From Vreelandella olivaria (lineage in GTDB: Bacteria > Pseudomonadota > Gammaproteobacteria > Pseudomonadales > Halomonadaceae), in the NCBI GenBank assembly GCA_004295565.1, contig AP019416.1, positions 2,542,001 through 2,606,000 on the forward strand: a stretch of DNA of 64,000 nt, in the 5' to 3' direction. The notes under the pieces are model-generated. The model searched no databases, was not told the origin of the DNA, and worked only from the letters and a program-made list of their open reading frames with translations. Every line of letters starts with the position of its first letter. Position 1 is the stretch's first letter. Both the position numbers and the translations under genes were made by a program. Shown here one piece after another: positions 11,559-23,147 of this stretch.

Positions 11559-12377
11559 CTATTGCATCAAACTGCCGCCCGCATCGTCGTCCAGTACAAT
11601 GCCTTCGACGCCTATATCGCTCTCTAACGCCAGTAAATAGTGGCGCAACGCCCGTCGAGTCGCCTGCTCCCGGAGGCTATGGCGCACTCGGTCAATAACT
11701 TGATCGAAAGGTAACGCCCTACCTTCTCGCCGTTGGTCAATACTCACCACATGCCAACCATAGCGAGACGCCAAGGGTCGCTGCTGAAGGCCTTCGGGCA
11801 AGTGCTGCAAAGCGCGATCCAACTCTGGAACGGTCTGCCCTGGCACCAGCCATCCCAAGTCCCCATCCAGCTCTTTTGAAGGGCACGCGGAGTGGTGTTG
11901 AGCAAATTCGGCAAACCGTTCGGGTATTTGATTAAGCTGTTCGAGTAGCTCTTCACCAAGCTGGTACGCTTCATCACGGCCCAGGGAGTCATCGGGTGCG
12001 GCCGCAAGCAGGATATGCCGAACGCGTAACTGGCTCGGTTCGCTGAAGCGCTCACGGTGGGTGTCAAAAAGCGACGGCAGTCTTCCTCTACCGGCTCAGG
12101 CACCTCGAGTTCCTGTTCGAGCAAGGCAGCAATCGCCGCATCTTCCTCTGCTTCGCTAACTTCCTGTGTCGATAGTAAGCCCAGGACGCTAGCCCGCTGG
12201 CGCAGCAGCTCTCTGACCACCAACGCACGGGCTGCCTGAAGCTGGGCCTCCCCGCCGTTTCGGCGGGGTGGTACTACATCTCCAACGCAATCGTTTCCTC
12301 ATCGATACTGGCGTCGCCGACACGTACCGGAGGCGGGGCGACACCCCTGGTAGCTGTTCGATATCAATCATCTGCAT
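11559..12377 (-). CDS. PpiC-type (NifM-like) peptidyl-prolyl isomerase; three frameshifts and one in-frame TAG
   Basis: A parvulin-type isomerase is found next to narI in Pseudomonas aeruginosa (PA3871), where it lies between narI and moaA1; the same position is seen here. The C-terminal half carries the rotamase pattern (RVRHILLAA, SKELDGDLGWLVPG, SRYGWHVVSID). The N-terminal helical part reads only after restoring homopolymer losses near 12345 (five G needed), 12250 (five G needed) and 12067 (six T needed). In addition codon 12274-12276 is TAG where relatives have CAG (EMQYHPAE). It is either a substitution error or a real nonsense change. It probably assists NarGHI assembly. Confidence 0.78.
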
Positions 12378-12421
12378 GTTATTTCTCCTCTAGGCTTGGC
12401 AGAGCACAAACAAGCTAGTGT

Positions 12422-13114
12422 TTAGCTACGACGGCGGACAAGCTGATAACGACGAGTCACATAGCCGAACGGCGCGCTCCACACATGCACCAGCCGCGAA
12501 AACGGGAACAGCAGGATGATGGTCAGACCGATAAAGATATGCAGTTTGTAGATCCACGACACTTCCTGCATGTAGTCCGCCGCACCGCCGCTGAAGAAGA
12601 CAATCGACTGCGCCCAGCTGGAGAGGGTCAGCATCATCTCGCCGTCCATATGGCCCAGCGAGAAGATGATGGTCACCATGCCCAGGCACGCCTGTATGAC
12701 GATCAAGCCCAGGATCAAGGTATCCATCATGCTCGACGACGCCTTTACGCGTGGATTGGCCAGACGACGATAGAGCAACATGGCGCCGCCCACCACGCAC
12801 ATGGCACCGGCAATACCGCCCACCACGATAGCCACTAGCTGTTTAGTGCCGGCGTGCAGGAACGGTTCATAAACCCAGTGCGGTGTGAGCATGCCCACCA
12901 GGTGACCGAAGAAAATCACGATAATACCGATATGGAACAGGTTGCTGCCCAGGCGCATGTTCTTGGATGACAGCATCTGGCTGGAGCCGGTCTTCCAGGT
13001 GTACTGACCATGATCGAAACGGAGCAGACTACCCAGCAGGAACACCGTGCCGGCAAGGTAGGGGTAGTAACCGTAGATAAGATGGGTTAAGTAGTGCGCA
13101 ATCGCGTCATTCAT
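12422..13114 (-). CDS. narI: Respiratory nitrate reductase, gamma subunit (cytochrome b)
   Basis: NarI is the membrane di-haem cytochrome b that takes electrons from quinol and passes them to NarH. The 230-residue frame is intact and has five hydrophobic segments, with the expected histidines in HIGIIVIFFGHLVG and in the C-terminal segments. It follows narJ by 13 bp. Confidence 0.95.
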   Translation of the reverse strand: MNDAIAHYLTHLIYGYYPYLAGTVFLLGSLLRFDHGQYTWKTGSSQMLSSKNMRLGSNLFHIGIIVIFFGHLVGMLTPHWVYEPFLHAGTKQLVAIVVGGIAGAMCVVGGAMLLYRRLANPRVKASSSMMDTLILGLIVIQACLGMVTIIFSLGHMDGEMMLTLSSWAQSIVFFSGGAADYMQEVSWIYKLHIFIGLTIILLFPFSRLVHVWSAPFGYVTRRYQLVRRRS

Positions 13115-13127
13115 AGCGGTTCTCCTA

Positions 13128-13953
13128 TTAACGATTGGCAGAAGGGGTTGGCGAGGTGGCCGTCATAATGCGAACAGCCTCGCTCTTAACGGAATTTTTA
13201 CGCTCAGCAAGACGGCGGCCTTCAGCAGACTGCAGCGCGCAATCCTCGTCAGAGGTCGCCGAGAAGCGCACCGCTTCTTCTTCCCATACGGCATCCAACG
13301 CTTCCGGGGTGTTATCAGGCGCCTCTTTTTTTGACCTGGGGCCGATGCTCTTCGACATCGCCTTCGGCGCCGATTAACGCCAATAGTGACAGCGGCACCA
13401 GGGCGTGATCCGCTCCCCGCTCCTCCAGCCGCGCGGTCAGCAGCGCCAGGATATGGCGTATCTCCCCCAGCCAGCGGCCGATCTCGGCTTCATCGCACAT
13501 TGAAAGGTACTCAAGGAACACCGGCAGATGATCAGGCAGTTCCCGGGCATCCAGCTCGAAACCGGCAGCGCTGTATTCAGCCATTAAATCCACCATGGCC
13601 TGACCACGATCACGGGATTCGCCGTGAACGTGCTCGAATAGCAGCAGCGAGGTAGCGCGCCCCTTGTCGAACATGGCGACATACTCGGCCTGCAGTTCAA
13701 GCAACTCGCCCTCATGAAGACGCTGACACCACGCCATCAGTGATGCCTTAAGAGCCGCCCCCAGGCGGCGCTCGGCATTGAGAATTTCGATGAGCTCGCC
13801 GCAGGCATCCTGCAGTTCCTGGGTCGGATAATCGAGCAGACGGGCCAGCACGCGCAGGCTGCGCATGCCCTGTAGCGGCTCAAACGGCTGCTCTACCTGG
13901 GTCGATGAGACAGGCGCTTGGATAGCGGCTTCAGTCATGACGAGACTCCTCAA
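13128..13953 (-). CDS. narJ: Nitrate reductase assembly chaperone NarJ; one frameshift
   Basis: NarJ is the cytoplasmic chaperone (delta subunit) needed for cofactor insertion into NarG. The family pattern is present: LARLLDYPTQELQDAC near the N-terminus, LLLFEHVHGESRDRGQAM in the middle, and DHLPVFLEYLS. The frame stops early at 13315 because seven A are read where six are needed (13325-13331); one base restores a C-terminal tail of about 75 residues ending at 13128. It overlaps narH by 23 bp. Confidence 0.92.
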
Positions 13954-15491
13954 GTTGCGGCTGCGGGTCGAAGACCTCTACCGGTTTTACCAACACGCTG
14001 GTCTGCTTACGGCCATTGAACAGATTGGGTTCGCTCTCACCGTGGCAGCCATCACCAAAGGTAAAGCCACATCCACCCCGTTCGGGGAAGGCTTCGGTGG
14101 CCATTTCCCGATGGCTGGTGGGGATCACAAAACGATCCTCATAGTTGGCAATGGCCAGGTAGCGATACATCTCCTCTACCTGGGCGACGCTCAACCCCAC
14201 CGCATCAAGCACTTCGGCATTGGGGGCACCCTCCACGTGCTTGCCGCGCATATAGACCCGCATGGCCATTAGGCGCTTGAGTGCCAACACCACAGGCTCC
14301 TCTTCGCCAGCGGTCAGCAGGTTGGCCAAGTACTTCACCGGGATACGCAGTGATTCGATCTTGGGCAGGATGCCGTCGAACTCCACGTGGCCTGCCTCGG
14401 CGGCGGACTGAATCGGCGAAAGCGGCGGCACATACCACACCATTGGCAGCGTGCGGTATTCCGGGTGCAGCGGTAGCGCCAGCCCCAGTCGATCGCCATC
14501 TTGTAAACCGGTGATGCCTGGGCGGCTTTGATAACGTTTTCCTGAATACCATCCCGTCTGGCCTGGGCAATCACTTCCGGATCGTTGGGATCGAGGAAGA
14601 TTTCGCACTGGCGATGGTAGAGGTCACGCTCATCCGGCGAGCTTGCCACTTCTTCAATGCGGTCAGCGTCATAGAGCAGAACACCGAGATAGCGAATGCG
14701 GCCCACACAGGTCTCGGAGCAAATAGTTGGCTGGCCGGCCTCAATACGTGGGTAACAGAAGATGCACTTCTCGGACTTACCGCTTTTCCAGTTGTAGTAG
14801 ATCTTCTTGTAGGGGCAGCCGGAGATACACATCCGCCAGCCGCGGCACTTGTCCTGGTCGATTAGAACGATGCCATCCTCTTCCCGCTTGTAGATCGCAC
14901 CGCTGGGGCAGGCCGCCACGCAGGTGGGGTTCAAGCAGTGCTCGCACAGGCGCGGCAGATACATCATGAAGGTGTTTTCGAACTGACCGTAAATATCCGC
15001 CTGCACCTTGTCGAAGTTGGCGTCTTTGCGCCGCTTGGCGAACTCGGTGCCGAGGATTTCCTCCCAGTTGGGGCCCCATTCGATCTTTTTCATGCGCTGG
15101 CCGGAAATCAGCGAGCGCGGGCGTGCCACCGGCTGGTGTTCACCGATTTTGGCGGTATGCAGATGTTGGTAGTCGAATGTGTATGGCTCATAGTAGTCGT
15201 CCATCTCGGGCAGGTCGGGGTTGGCGAAGATATTCGCCAACACCCGCCATTACCACCAATACGTGGTTCAATGCGACCGTCGTTACGGCGCATCCAGCCG
15301 CCCTTCCACTTGGCCTGGTTCTCCCACTCTTTGGGATAGCCGATACCGGGCTTGGTCTCGACATTGTTGAACCAGGCGTACTCCATACCTTCGCGACTGG
15401 TCCAAGACATTTTGCAGGTCACCGAACAGGTGTGGCAGCCGATACACTTGTCAAGGTTGAGAACCATGCCTACCTGGGAACGAATTTTCAT
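13931..15491 (-). CDS. narH: Respiratory nitrate reductase, beta subunit; two frameshifts
   Basis: NarH is the iron-sulfur electron-transfer subunit. Cysteine clusters are clear: CIGCHTCSVTCK at the N-terminus, CEHCLNPTCVAACPSGAIY, CRGWRMCISGCPYKK (the tryptophan marks the 3Fe-4S site) and CIFCYPRIEAGQPTICSETC. Frame breaks lie near 15241 (before LANIFANPDLP) and near 14487 (GGGG needs five, AIDWGLALPLHPE). The start overlaps the narG stop (ATGA), so the two are translationally coupled. Restored length is about 519 residues, normal for NarH. Confidence 0.94.
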
Positions 15492-18400
15492 TTCACGGCC
15501 TCCTGAACGCTGTCATTGCCTTCACCATCCAGCCAGTCAACGTGTTTCATCTTGCGCACTAACACGAACTCATCGCGATTTGAGCCGACGGTGCCGTAAT
15601 AATTAAAACTGTAAGAGAGCTGCGCGTAGCCGCCGATCATATGGGTGGGCTTGGGGCAGACACGGGTGACCGAGTTATGAATACCGCCCCGCGTACCGGT
15701 GACCTCAGAGCCAGGGACGTTCACGTTGCGCTCCTGGGCGTGGTACATCATCACCATGCCCGCCTTGACCCGCTGGCTGACCACTGCCCGCGCGGCAATC
15801 GAGCCGTTGGCGTTGTAGACCTCGATCCAGTCGTTGTCCTCGATATCGATCTCCGCCGCGTCCGCCTCGGAGAGCCACACCACCGGGCCGCCGCGGTTGA
15901 GCGTCAACATCAGTAGGTTGTCCGAGTAAGTGGAGTGGATGCCCCACTTCTGGTGCGGCGTGAGAAAGTTCAGCGCCTTGCTCTTGAAGCCGTTGTCGGC
16001 GGGAAGCGTAAAACCTTTGGCCGCCTTGGTATCGATGGGCGGACGATAGACCAGCAGGCTTTCGCCGAACGCACGCATCCAAGCATGATCCTGATAGAAC
16101 TGCTGACGACCACTCACGGTGCGCCAGGGATCAGCTCATGAACGTTGGTATAACCGGCGTTATAGGAGACGTGCTCATCCTCGAGGCCGGACCAGGTCGG
16201 GCTGGAGATAATCTTGCGCGGCTGAGCGACAATATCGCGAAAGCGAATTTTTTCTTCATGCTTGGGCCTCGCCAGGTGCGTGTGGTCGCGTCCGGTAATC
16301 TTGGAGAGTGCATCCCACGCTTTTACTGCCACGGCGCCGTTGGTTTCCGGTGCCAGGGTCAGAATCATCTCGGCAGCATCGATAGCACTCTCGATCAGCG
16401 GCCGCCCCTTATGCGGGCCGTCCAGCTTGCGATGGTTGAGTTTGCCCAGCAGCTCGACTTCCGCATCGGTATTCCAGGCGATGCCCTTGCCGCCGTTACC
16501 GATGCTTTCCAGCAGCGGCCCAACAGAAGTGAAGCGCTCATAGGTTTCGGGATAGTTGCGCTTGACCTCAATCAGCGATGGCATGGTCTTGCCGGGAATC
16601 GGCGCGCATTCGCCCTTCTTCCAATCCATCACTGCTGGCTGGGCCAATTCTCCTGGCGAGTCGTGCTGCATGGGCAGCGTAACCAGGTCAGTCTCCTCGC
16701 CCAGGTGACCGACACACACCTTGGAGAATGCTTTGGCAATGCCCTTGTAAATATCCCAATCGCTACGCGATTCCCAAGCCGGGTCGGTGGCGGCGGTCAA
16801 GGGGTGAATAAAGGGGTGCATATCAGAGGTGTTAAGGTCGTCCTTCTCATACCAGGTCGCCGTAGGCAGCACGATGTCCGAGTAGAGGCAGGTGGTGGAC
16901 ATGCGGAAATCCAGGGTCACCAGCAGGTCGAGCTTGCCTTCCGGCGCCTCGTCATGCCACACGACTTCTTCGGGCTTCTGGCCGCCGAAGTCGCCCAGGT
17001 CTTTGCCCTGAATACCGTGGCGGGTACCCAGCAGGTACTTGAGCATGTACTCGTGGCCCTTACCGGAGCTGCCCAGCAGGTTGGAGCGCCAGATGAACAT
17101 ATTGCGCGGGAAGTTCTCCGCTGCATCCGGGTCTTCCGCGGCAAAGCGCAGTTCGCCACTCTTTAGCTGCTGCACCGCATAGTCGGCGGTGGACATGCCC
17201 GCGGCTTCGGCTTTTTTCGCCAGGCGCAGCGGGTTAGTGTCCAATTGAGGCGCTGACGGCAGCCACCCCATGCGCTCGGCGCGCACGTTAAAGTCGATCA
17301 GGCTGCCGGGATAATCCTCAGCCTTGGCCAGCGGCGAAAGGATCTCCTTGATCTCCAGCTTCTCGTAGCGCCACTGGGAGGAGTGACTATAGAAGAAGGA
17401 GGTAGAGTTCATATGGCGCGGCGGGCGTTGCCAGTCAAGGCCAAAGGCCAAAGGCGTCCAGCCAGTCTGCGGACGCAGTTTTTCCCTGACCCACATAGTG
17501 AGCCCAGCCGCCACCGCTCTGACCGATACAGCCACACATCACCAGCATGTTAATCAGGCCACGGTAGTTCATATCCATGTGGTACCAGTGGTTCATACCG
17601 GCACCGACGATGATCATGCTACGGCCATTGGTTTTATTGGCGTTGTCGGCAAACTCACGGGCGATGCGGGTGCACTGCTCTGCCGAGACACCGGTGATTT
17701 TCTCCTGCCACGCGGGGGTATAGGGGCGAATCTGGTCAAACGAGGTGGCGCCATCATCTTCGCCGTCGCCGACAAAGCCACGGTCAATACCGTAGTTGGC
17801 ACACATCAGATCAAAACGGTCACCGCCAGCATTTCGCTGCCATCGGCTCTCTTCAAGCGTTTGGCGGGCAAATTGTGGAACAGTAGGTCATCGGCGGCGC
17901 CAACACCCGCCCCTTTGACGTGCTCAAAGTGCTCGTGCTCAATGCCACCGAAGTAAGGGAACGCCACGCGCGCAACGCTATCGTGGTGGTTGGCCAGGCT
18001 TAGTAACGGCTTGATCTCGGCGCCTGCGGCATCCAACGATTCCAGGTTCCACTTGCCCACTTCGTCGCCGGTTTCGCCCCAGCGGAAACCGATGGAACCG
18101 CGTGGTACCACCAGCTGGTCGCGGGTTTCGTCCCAGGCAACGGTTTTCCACTCGGGATTGTTTTCCTGGCCCAGGGCAGCATCAAAATCACTGGCACGCA
18201 GTTGGCGACCCGGTGCGAAGCTGCCATCTTCACGCACTTCCAGTTCCACCAGGAACGGCATGTCGGTATAGCGGCGCACATAGTCGGTGAAGTAAGCACT
18301 GGGGTTCTCAAGGTGGAACTCTTTGAGGATGACATGGCCCATGGCCATCGCCAGGGCGGCATCGGTGCCCTGTTTGGCAGAGAGCCACTCGTCGGTGAGT

Positions 18401-19271
18401 TTGGAGACTTCGGCGTAATCCGGGGTAATTGAGACCGTCTTGGTGCCCTTGTAGCGCACTTCGGTAAAGAAGTGGGCGTCCGGGGTACGCGTCTGAGGCA
18501 CGTTGGAGCCCCAGGCAATAATGTAGCCGGAGTTGTACCAGTCAGCGGACTCGGGAACGTCGGTCTGCTCGCCCCAGGTCATTGGTGAGGCTGGCGGCAG
18601 ATCGCAGTACCAGTCATAGAAGCTCATGCAGACGCCGCCAATCAGCGACAAATAACGGCTACCCGCCGCATAGCTGACCATCGACATGGCGGGAATCGGC
18701 GAAAAGCCAATGATCCGGTCGGGGCCATACTGCTTAGCGGTGTAGACGTTTGAAGCCGCGACCAGCTCGTTGAGCTCGTCCCAGTTACCGCGAACGAAGC
18801 CGCCCATACCGCGGGCACGCTTGTACTGTTTGGTTTTGGCGGGGTCTTCGACAATCGACGCCCAGGCATCCACCGGGTCGGGATTCGCCTTGAGCGCTTC
18901 GCGCCATAGCGCCAGCAGCGGCTTGCGCACTAAGGGGGTACTTGAGGCGGTTGGCGCTGTACAGATACCAGGAGTAGCTGGCACCGCGGGGGGCAGCCAC
19001 GGGGCTCATGGTTGGGTAGGTCGGGACGGGTACGCGGATAGTCGGTCTGCTGGGTTTCCCAGGTAACTAAACCGTTCTTAACGTAGATTTTCCAGCTACA
19101 GGAGCCGGTACAGTTCACCCCGTGGGTGCTGCGTACCACTTTGTCGTGCTGCCAGCGGGCACGATAACTATCTTCCCACTGGCGGGATTCGCTGCGTAGC
19201 TCACCGTGTTCGTTGGCAAAAGGCTCACGGGACTTGCGGAAGAAATTCAGCCGATCTATGAAGTGACTCAT
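15488..19271 (-). CDS. narG: Respiratory nitrate reductase, alpha (catalytic) subunit; five frameshifts
   Basis: NarG is the Mo-bis-MGD subunit that reduces nitrate on the cytoplasmic face. The N-terminal FS0 cluster region ([20 protein letters not shown]), the central domains and the C-terminal [20 protein letters not shown] region are all present, about 1255 residues. The start is [18 protein letters not shown] at 19271, behind a GGAG site. Frame errors lie near 18993, 18938, 17818 (four T need five), 17485 and 16121. No FNR box is obvious in the 174 bp before it; it may be read together with hemN, which is upstream on the same strand. Confidence 0.95.
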
Positions 19272-19445
19272 GGTCGATCTCCAGGCTCCTCGGAAATTTG
19301 CATACCCGACAGTGCGGGTTCCATGGAGTGGATTCTGCGTGATCGACAAGCGAATTACTGCGTGATTACCTCCATATACACCCTATCTACCCCCAAGGTG
19401 ATAGAGCGGCCAACGTAAAGGAATAGACGGTTGGCGCTGTTGAAA

Positions 19446-20830
19446 TTACACCGTGCGCGAATAACGGTTTTCCGTTGGTTTCAGGTAGGCGTCGAACGCC
19501 ATGGCCAGGTTGCGGATCATCAACCTCCCTGAAGGCAGCACCCCGATTTCATGGTCGCGCAAAGCAATTAACCCATCGTCCGCCATCTCTTCGAGGCTCG
19601 CCAAGGCACTCGCGAAGTAGCTGCGAAAATCGATATTGTGGCGGGCCTCGATAGCGGCGAATTCAAGTCGGCCGTGACACATCAGGGTATTGATGACATC
19701 GCGGCGCAGTCGGTCATCATCGCTGAGGCGATAGCCTCGAAAGACCGGCAGGCGACCCTCCTCCAGGCGATGCTGGTACTGGGCCGTCTCCTTGACGTTC
19801 TGGCTGTAGGTGTCCCCACTTTGCCAATGGAGGTGATACCCAGCCCGATCATGTCGCAGTCGGCGTGAGTGGAATAACCCTGGAAGTTACGCTGCAGAGT
19901 GCCATTTTCACGGGCAAGGCTCAGCTCGTCACTCGGAAGGGCGAAGTGATCCATGCCGATGTAGACATAGCCTGCAGACGTCAGGCGATTGATCGTAAGC
20001 TCCAGCAGCTCCAGCTTGCGCTCGGGTGGCGGCATGTCTTCGGGGCGAATTAGCCGCTGAGCTTTAAACAGTTCAGGCAGGTGGGCGTAGCTATAAGCGG
20101 CAATGCGATCCGGTTGCAGGTCAATAATCTTGGTTAGCGTCGTATCGAAACTCGCCACTGTCTGCAGCGGCAGTCCATAGATCAGGTCAACGCTGACCGA
20201 ATCAAACCCTGCCGCGCGAGCGGCTTTGACCAGGGATACCACCTGCTCTTCGCTCTGAACGCGATTGACCGCTTGCTGCACGTCGTGATCGAAGTCCTGC
20301 ACACCGAAGCTCAAGCGATTAAAGCCCAGCGAGTAGAGCTCAAAGACCTGTTCGGGGGTCACGGTGCGGGGGTCTACCTCCAGCGAGAATTCACGCTCTT
20401 CAGGTGCGGCGAAATGAAAGGCGTCGTCCAGCGCCGCCATCAGTTCGCTTAGCTGGGTGTTGCTTAAGTAGGTTGGGGTGCCGCCGCCCAGGTGCAGTTG
20501 GGTCATTTGGCGGGTGGTATCGAACAGCGCTCCCTGAACACGTATCTCCTGTTTTAACCACTGGAGGTATTCGGCGGCTCGCTCGGTATTATGAGTAATG
20601 ATTTTGTTGCAGGCGCAGTAGTAGCACAGGCTTTTGCAGAACGGGATATGCACGTAGACCGAAAGCGGCTTGGGTACTGCGACCCGATTACTGCGCTCGG
20701 CGGCGCTACGGTAATCATCCTCGGCAAAGGCGGCATGAAACTGCGGCGCAGTCGGATAGGAGGTGTAACGCGGGCCTGGGCGGTCATATTTCTCTACCAG
20801 GGGCCGGTTGAAGAGCAGTTCATCTTGCAT
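19446..20830 (-). CDS. hemN: Oxygen-independent coproporphyrinogen III oxidase; one frameshift
   Basis: HemN is a radical-SAM enzyme that makes protoporphyrinogen IX without oxygen, needed for haem in anaerobic growth. The motif VHIPFCKSLCYYCACNK (CxxxCxxC plus the extra cysteine) and LHLGGGTPTYLS are intact. Near 19816 GGGG needs five G to read SIGKVGDTYSQN; the C-terminal HemN domain continues in the next frame to 19446 (total about 461 residues). It precedes narG on the same strand and is divergent from ubiU. Confidence 0.94.
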
Positions 20831-20889
20831 GATCGGGAAAGGCCTCTAAGGAAGGTCTAGAGAAGTGGCTAGAGTAAGGAGCGGTTAAT

Positions 20890-20914
20890 ATTCATACAGT
20901 ATACGTTTTAAAAA
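20890..20914. promoter_or_regulatory. 25-bp element shared with the nsrR promoter region
   Basis: Between hemN and ubiU there is ATTCATACAGTATAC followed by GTTTTAAAAA. The same element with 21 of 25 identical bases lies before nsrR (25973-25997). It is partly similar to NsrR sites (AA.ATTCAT half). It may be an operator or a common promoter core; function is inferred. Confidence 0.4.
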
Positions 20915-20973
20915 TCGCCTGCACCCAGCTTGCCTCCCCTGCTGTGCAATCCACTTTTGAAAGCCACCCCATT

Positions 20974-20987
20974 ATGACCTGAGTCAA
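20974..20987. promoter_or_regulatory. FNR/DNR-like box between hemN and ubiU
   Basis: ATGACCTGAGTCAA contains the palindrome TGAC-N4-GTCA, close to the FNR/DNR consensus TTGAT-N4-ATCAA (TGA and TCAA kept). It is 59 bp upstream of ubiU and 144 bp upstream of hemN, so it could serve either. No other FNR candidate is seen in the gap. Confidence 0.45.
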
Positions 20988-21045
20988 AAGGCAGCAAGAA
21001 ATAGGTGACTAAACTGCTCGGATTTTCCCCGCAAGGAGTCTCGCT

Positions 21046-22038
21046 ATGGAGCTTGTATGCCCCGCCGGTAACCTGCCCGCCCTGAAGCGTGCCGTCGACG
21101 AAGGTGCTGACGCTGTCTATTTCGGTTTCCAGAACATCACCAATGCGCGGCAGTTCGCCGGGCTAAACTTTACTGAAAAACGTGCCCGCGAGGGGATCGA
21201 TTACGTCCACCGCCATGGCAAACGCGTTTTTGCGCTATTAATACCTATCCCCAGCCCGATGGCTGGCAACACTGGACGCGGGCCGTAGACCAGGCAGCCG
21301 AACTGGGCGTGGATGCGCTGATTCTCGCCGATATGGGACTGCTCGACTACGCTACTCGCCATCACCCCGAGATCGCGCGGCACCTTTCAGTGCAGGGTTC
21401 GGCGACCAGTCATGAAGCGCTACGCTTTTACCACCAGCATTTCGGCATCAAGCGCGCCGTACTGCCAAGGGTGCTGTCAATCACTCAGGTTCGCGACCTG
21501 GCCAGGCAAACACCGGTAGAGCTGGAAGTATTCGCCTTCGGCAGCCTGTGCATCATGGCCGAAGGGCGCTGCTATCTCTCCTCCTACCTCACCGGCGACT
21601 CTCCCAATACCCGGGGCGTTTGTTCTCCGGCAGGCCATGTACGCTGGGAAGAGACACCTCAAGGCTTAGAGTCGCGCCTTAACAACGTTCTTATCGACCG
21701 CTACGCCGAAGGCGAGCGTGCGGGCTACCACCCTATGCAAGGGTCGCTTCGAGGTGGCGGGCGAGACCTATCACGCCATCGAAGAACCCACCAGCCTCAA
21801 TACCCTGGAGCTGCTGCCGGAGCTGTGCGACCTGGGCATCAGCGCGGTAAAAATCGAAGGACGCCAGCGCAGTCCTGCCTATGTTTCGAAAGTAGCCAGC
21901 ATTTGGCGTCAGGCGCTTAATCGTCTAGCGGCTGAGCCTGAACGCTTTCATCCAGAAGCTGCCTGGATGTCCGGCCTTGCCGAGCTTTCCGAAGGTGCCA
22001 TCACTACCCTAGGCGCCTACGAGCGCCGCTGGAAATAG
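21046..22038 (+). CDS. ubiU: O2-independent ubiquinone biosynthesis protein UbiU; two frameshifts
   Basis: UbiU (YhbU, U32 peptidase-like, 4Fe-4S) works with UbiV and UbiT in hydroxylations of ubiquinone synthesis without oxygen. The N-terminus MELVCPAGNLPALKRAVDEG and the block FAFGSLCIMAEGRCYLSSYL with its cysteines are diagnostic, and VKIEGRQRSPAYV is near the end. Frame errors near 21238 and 21729 each need one added base. The AAGGAGTC ribosome site fits the start. It is 9 bp upstream of ubiV, in one operon. Confidence 0.93.
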
Positions 22039-22047
22039 GAGCCTACT

Positions 22048-22996
22048 ATGTCGCACACTACACCTCCCCATCACCAACCTTATCAACAACCGGGCCTCTT
22101 CAACTCTCACTCGGGCCGGTACTTTTTTACTGGACTCGGCAACGCTACGCCGACTTCTACCGCGAGGGCGGCCGACTGGCCGGTAGAGATTATTACCCTG
22201 GGCGAAACCGTCTGCTCGCGGCGCCGCGACATGAAACTGGACGACTGGCTAGGCATTGGGCGCGAGCTCACCCAGGCGGGCAAGCAGGTAGTACTCGCCA
22301 GCCAGACCTTGATCGAGTCTGAGGCCGACCTGCGTGACTTGCGCAAGCTGTGTGACAACGGTGATTTTATCGTCGAGGCCAATGACCAAAGCGCCCTGCA
22401 ACGACTCTCCAGTGCCGGACTGCCGTTTATCGCCGGTGCTGCGCTCAACCTCTACAACCCGGCGACGCTGGGCGTCATGGCACGTGCTGGAATGAAACGC
22501 TGGCAAGCGCCGGTAGAAATGTCACAGCAAGACTTAGCCAAGCTTATTCACGATTGCCACCAGGCAGGCATTCCCCACCATGCGAAGTATTCGCCTACGG
22601 GCATCTCCCCTTGGCCTGGTCGTCACGCTGCTTTACCGCCCGGCGTCACCAAACACCCAAAGACCGCTGCAAGTTCGTCTGCCAAAAGTACCCCGAAGGC
22701 TTGGTGCTACGTTCACAAGAATCCCGCGATGTTTTTACCCTGAACGGCATCCAAACCCTTTCCAGCGCCTGCCAGGATCTGCGCCATGAACTTATGGTCA
22801 TGGCGGATATGGGGTATCAGTCGCGCGTCTCAGCCCGCGGGCGGAAGGCATGGCCGCGGTGGTCAAGGCTTTCGACCAGGCCCGCCACGGCAGGCTACCT
22901 ACGCCCGACCCTTTGACGCTGGTAGAGGCTGAAATCTGCGACGGCTATTGGTACGGCCGACCGGGTATGGATAACACCCGCACTACGCCCAGCTAA
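22048..22996 (+). CDS. ubiV: O2-independent ubiquinone biosynthesis protein UbiV; four frameshifts
   Basis: UbiV (YhbV) is the partner of UbiU. Restoring single bases near 22068 (CCCC to five), 22170 (one G too many), 22573 (CCCC to five) and 22815 (GGGG to five) gives a continuous protein. It carries LSLGPVLFYW, LGETVCSRR, CEVFAYGHLPLAWSSRCFTA and a cysteine near the end of the motif CKFVCQKYPEG. These cysteines match the 4Fe-4S ligands of the family. The gene ends at TAA 22996. AGGAG precedes the ATG. Confidence 0.9.
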
Positions 22997-23051
22997 CGCA
23001 GACGCCAAAACTTAAGCGCCTCCGCTTCGCCCTGTTCTTATCCACCTAATT

Positions 23052-23065
23052 CTGATCTGGATCAT
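23052..23065. promoter_or_regulatory. FNR/ANR-type box before nrdD
   Basis: CTGATCTGGATCAT holds the full inner core TGAT-N4-ATCA of the FNR/ANR consensus. It lies 83 bp before the nrdD start codon, and nrdD is a classic anaerobic gene. Confidence 0.65.
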
Positions 23066-23095
23066 TTTTCTGAAAATCCTGAACGCTTACCCTAT

Positions 23096-23142
23096 ACACA
23101 ACATGTAGTGTTTATTTTTATAAATATTGGCATATATAGGAT
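23096..23142. promoter_or_regulatory. Tandem NrdR boxes before nrdD
   Basis: Box 1, ACACAACATGTAGTGT (23096-23111), matches the NrdR consensus ACACwATATATwGTGT in 14 of 16 positions. Box 2, TTGGCATATATAGGAT (23127-23142), shares the ATATATAG centre. They start 31 bp apart, three helical turns, which is the usual NrdR arrangement. They overlap the likely promoter and the ribosome site of nrdD, so repression when dATP is ample is expected. Confidence 0.65.
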
Positions 23143-23147
23143 AAAAA

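Noticed and set aside
16138-17166. Long plus-strand ORF of 342 residues
   Set aside because: It is antisense to narG, which is clearly coding in the other direction; composition is that of a shadow frame in GC-rich DNA.
19383-19404. NarL-like palindrome in the narG upstream region (CTATC..GATAG around TACCCCCAAGGT)
   Set aside because: The heptamers do not fit the TACYYMT pattern in both arms; it may be a weak hairpin only.
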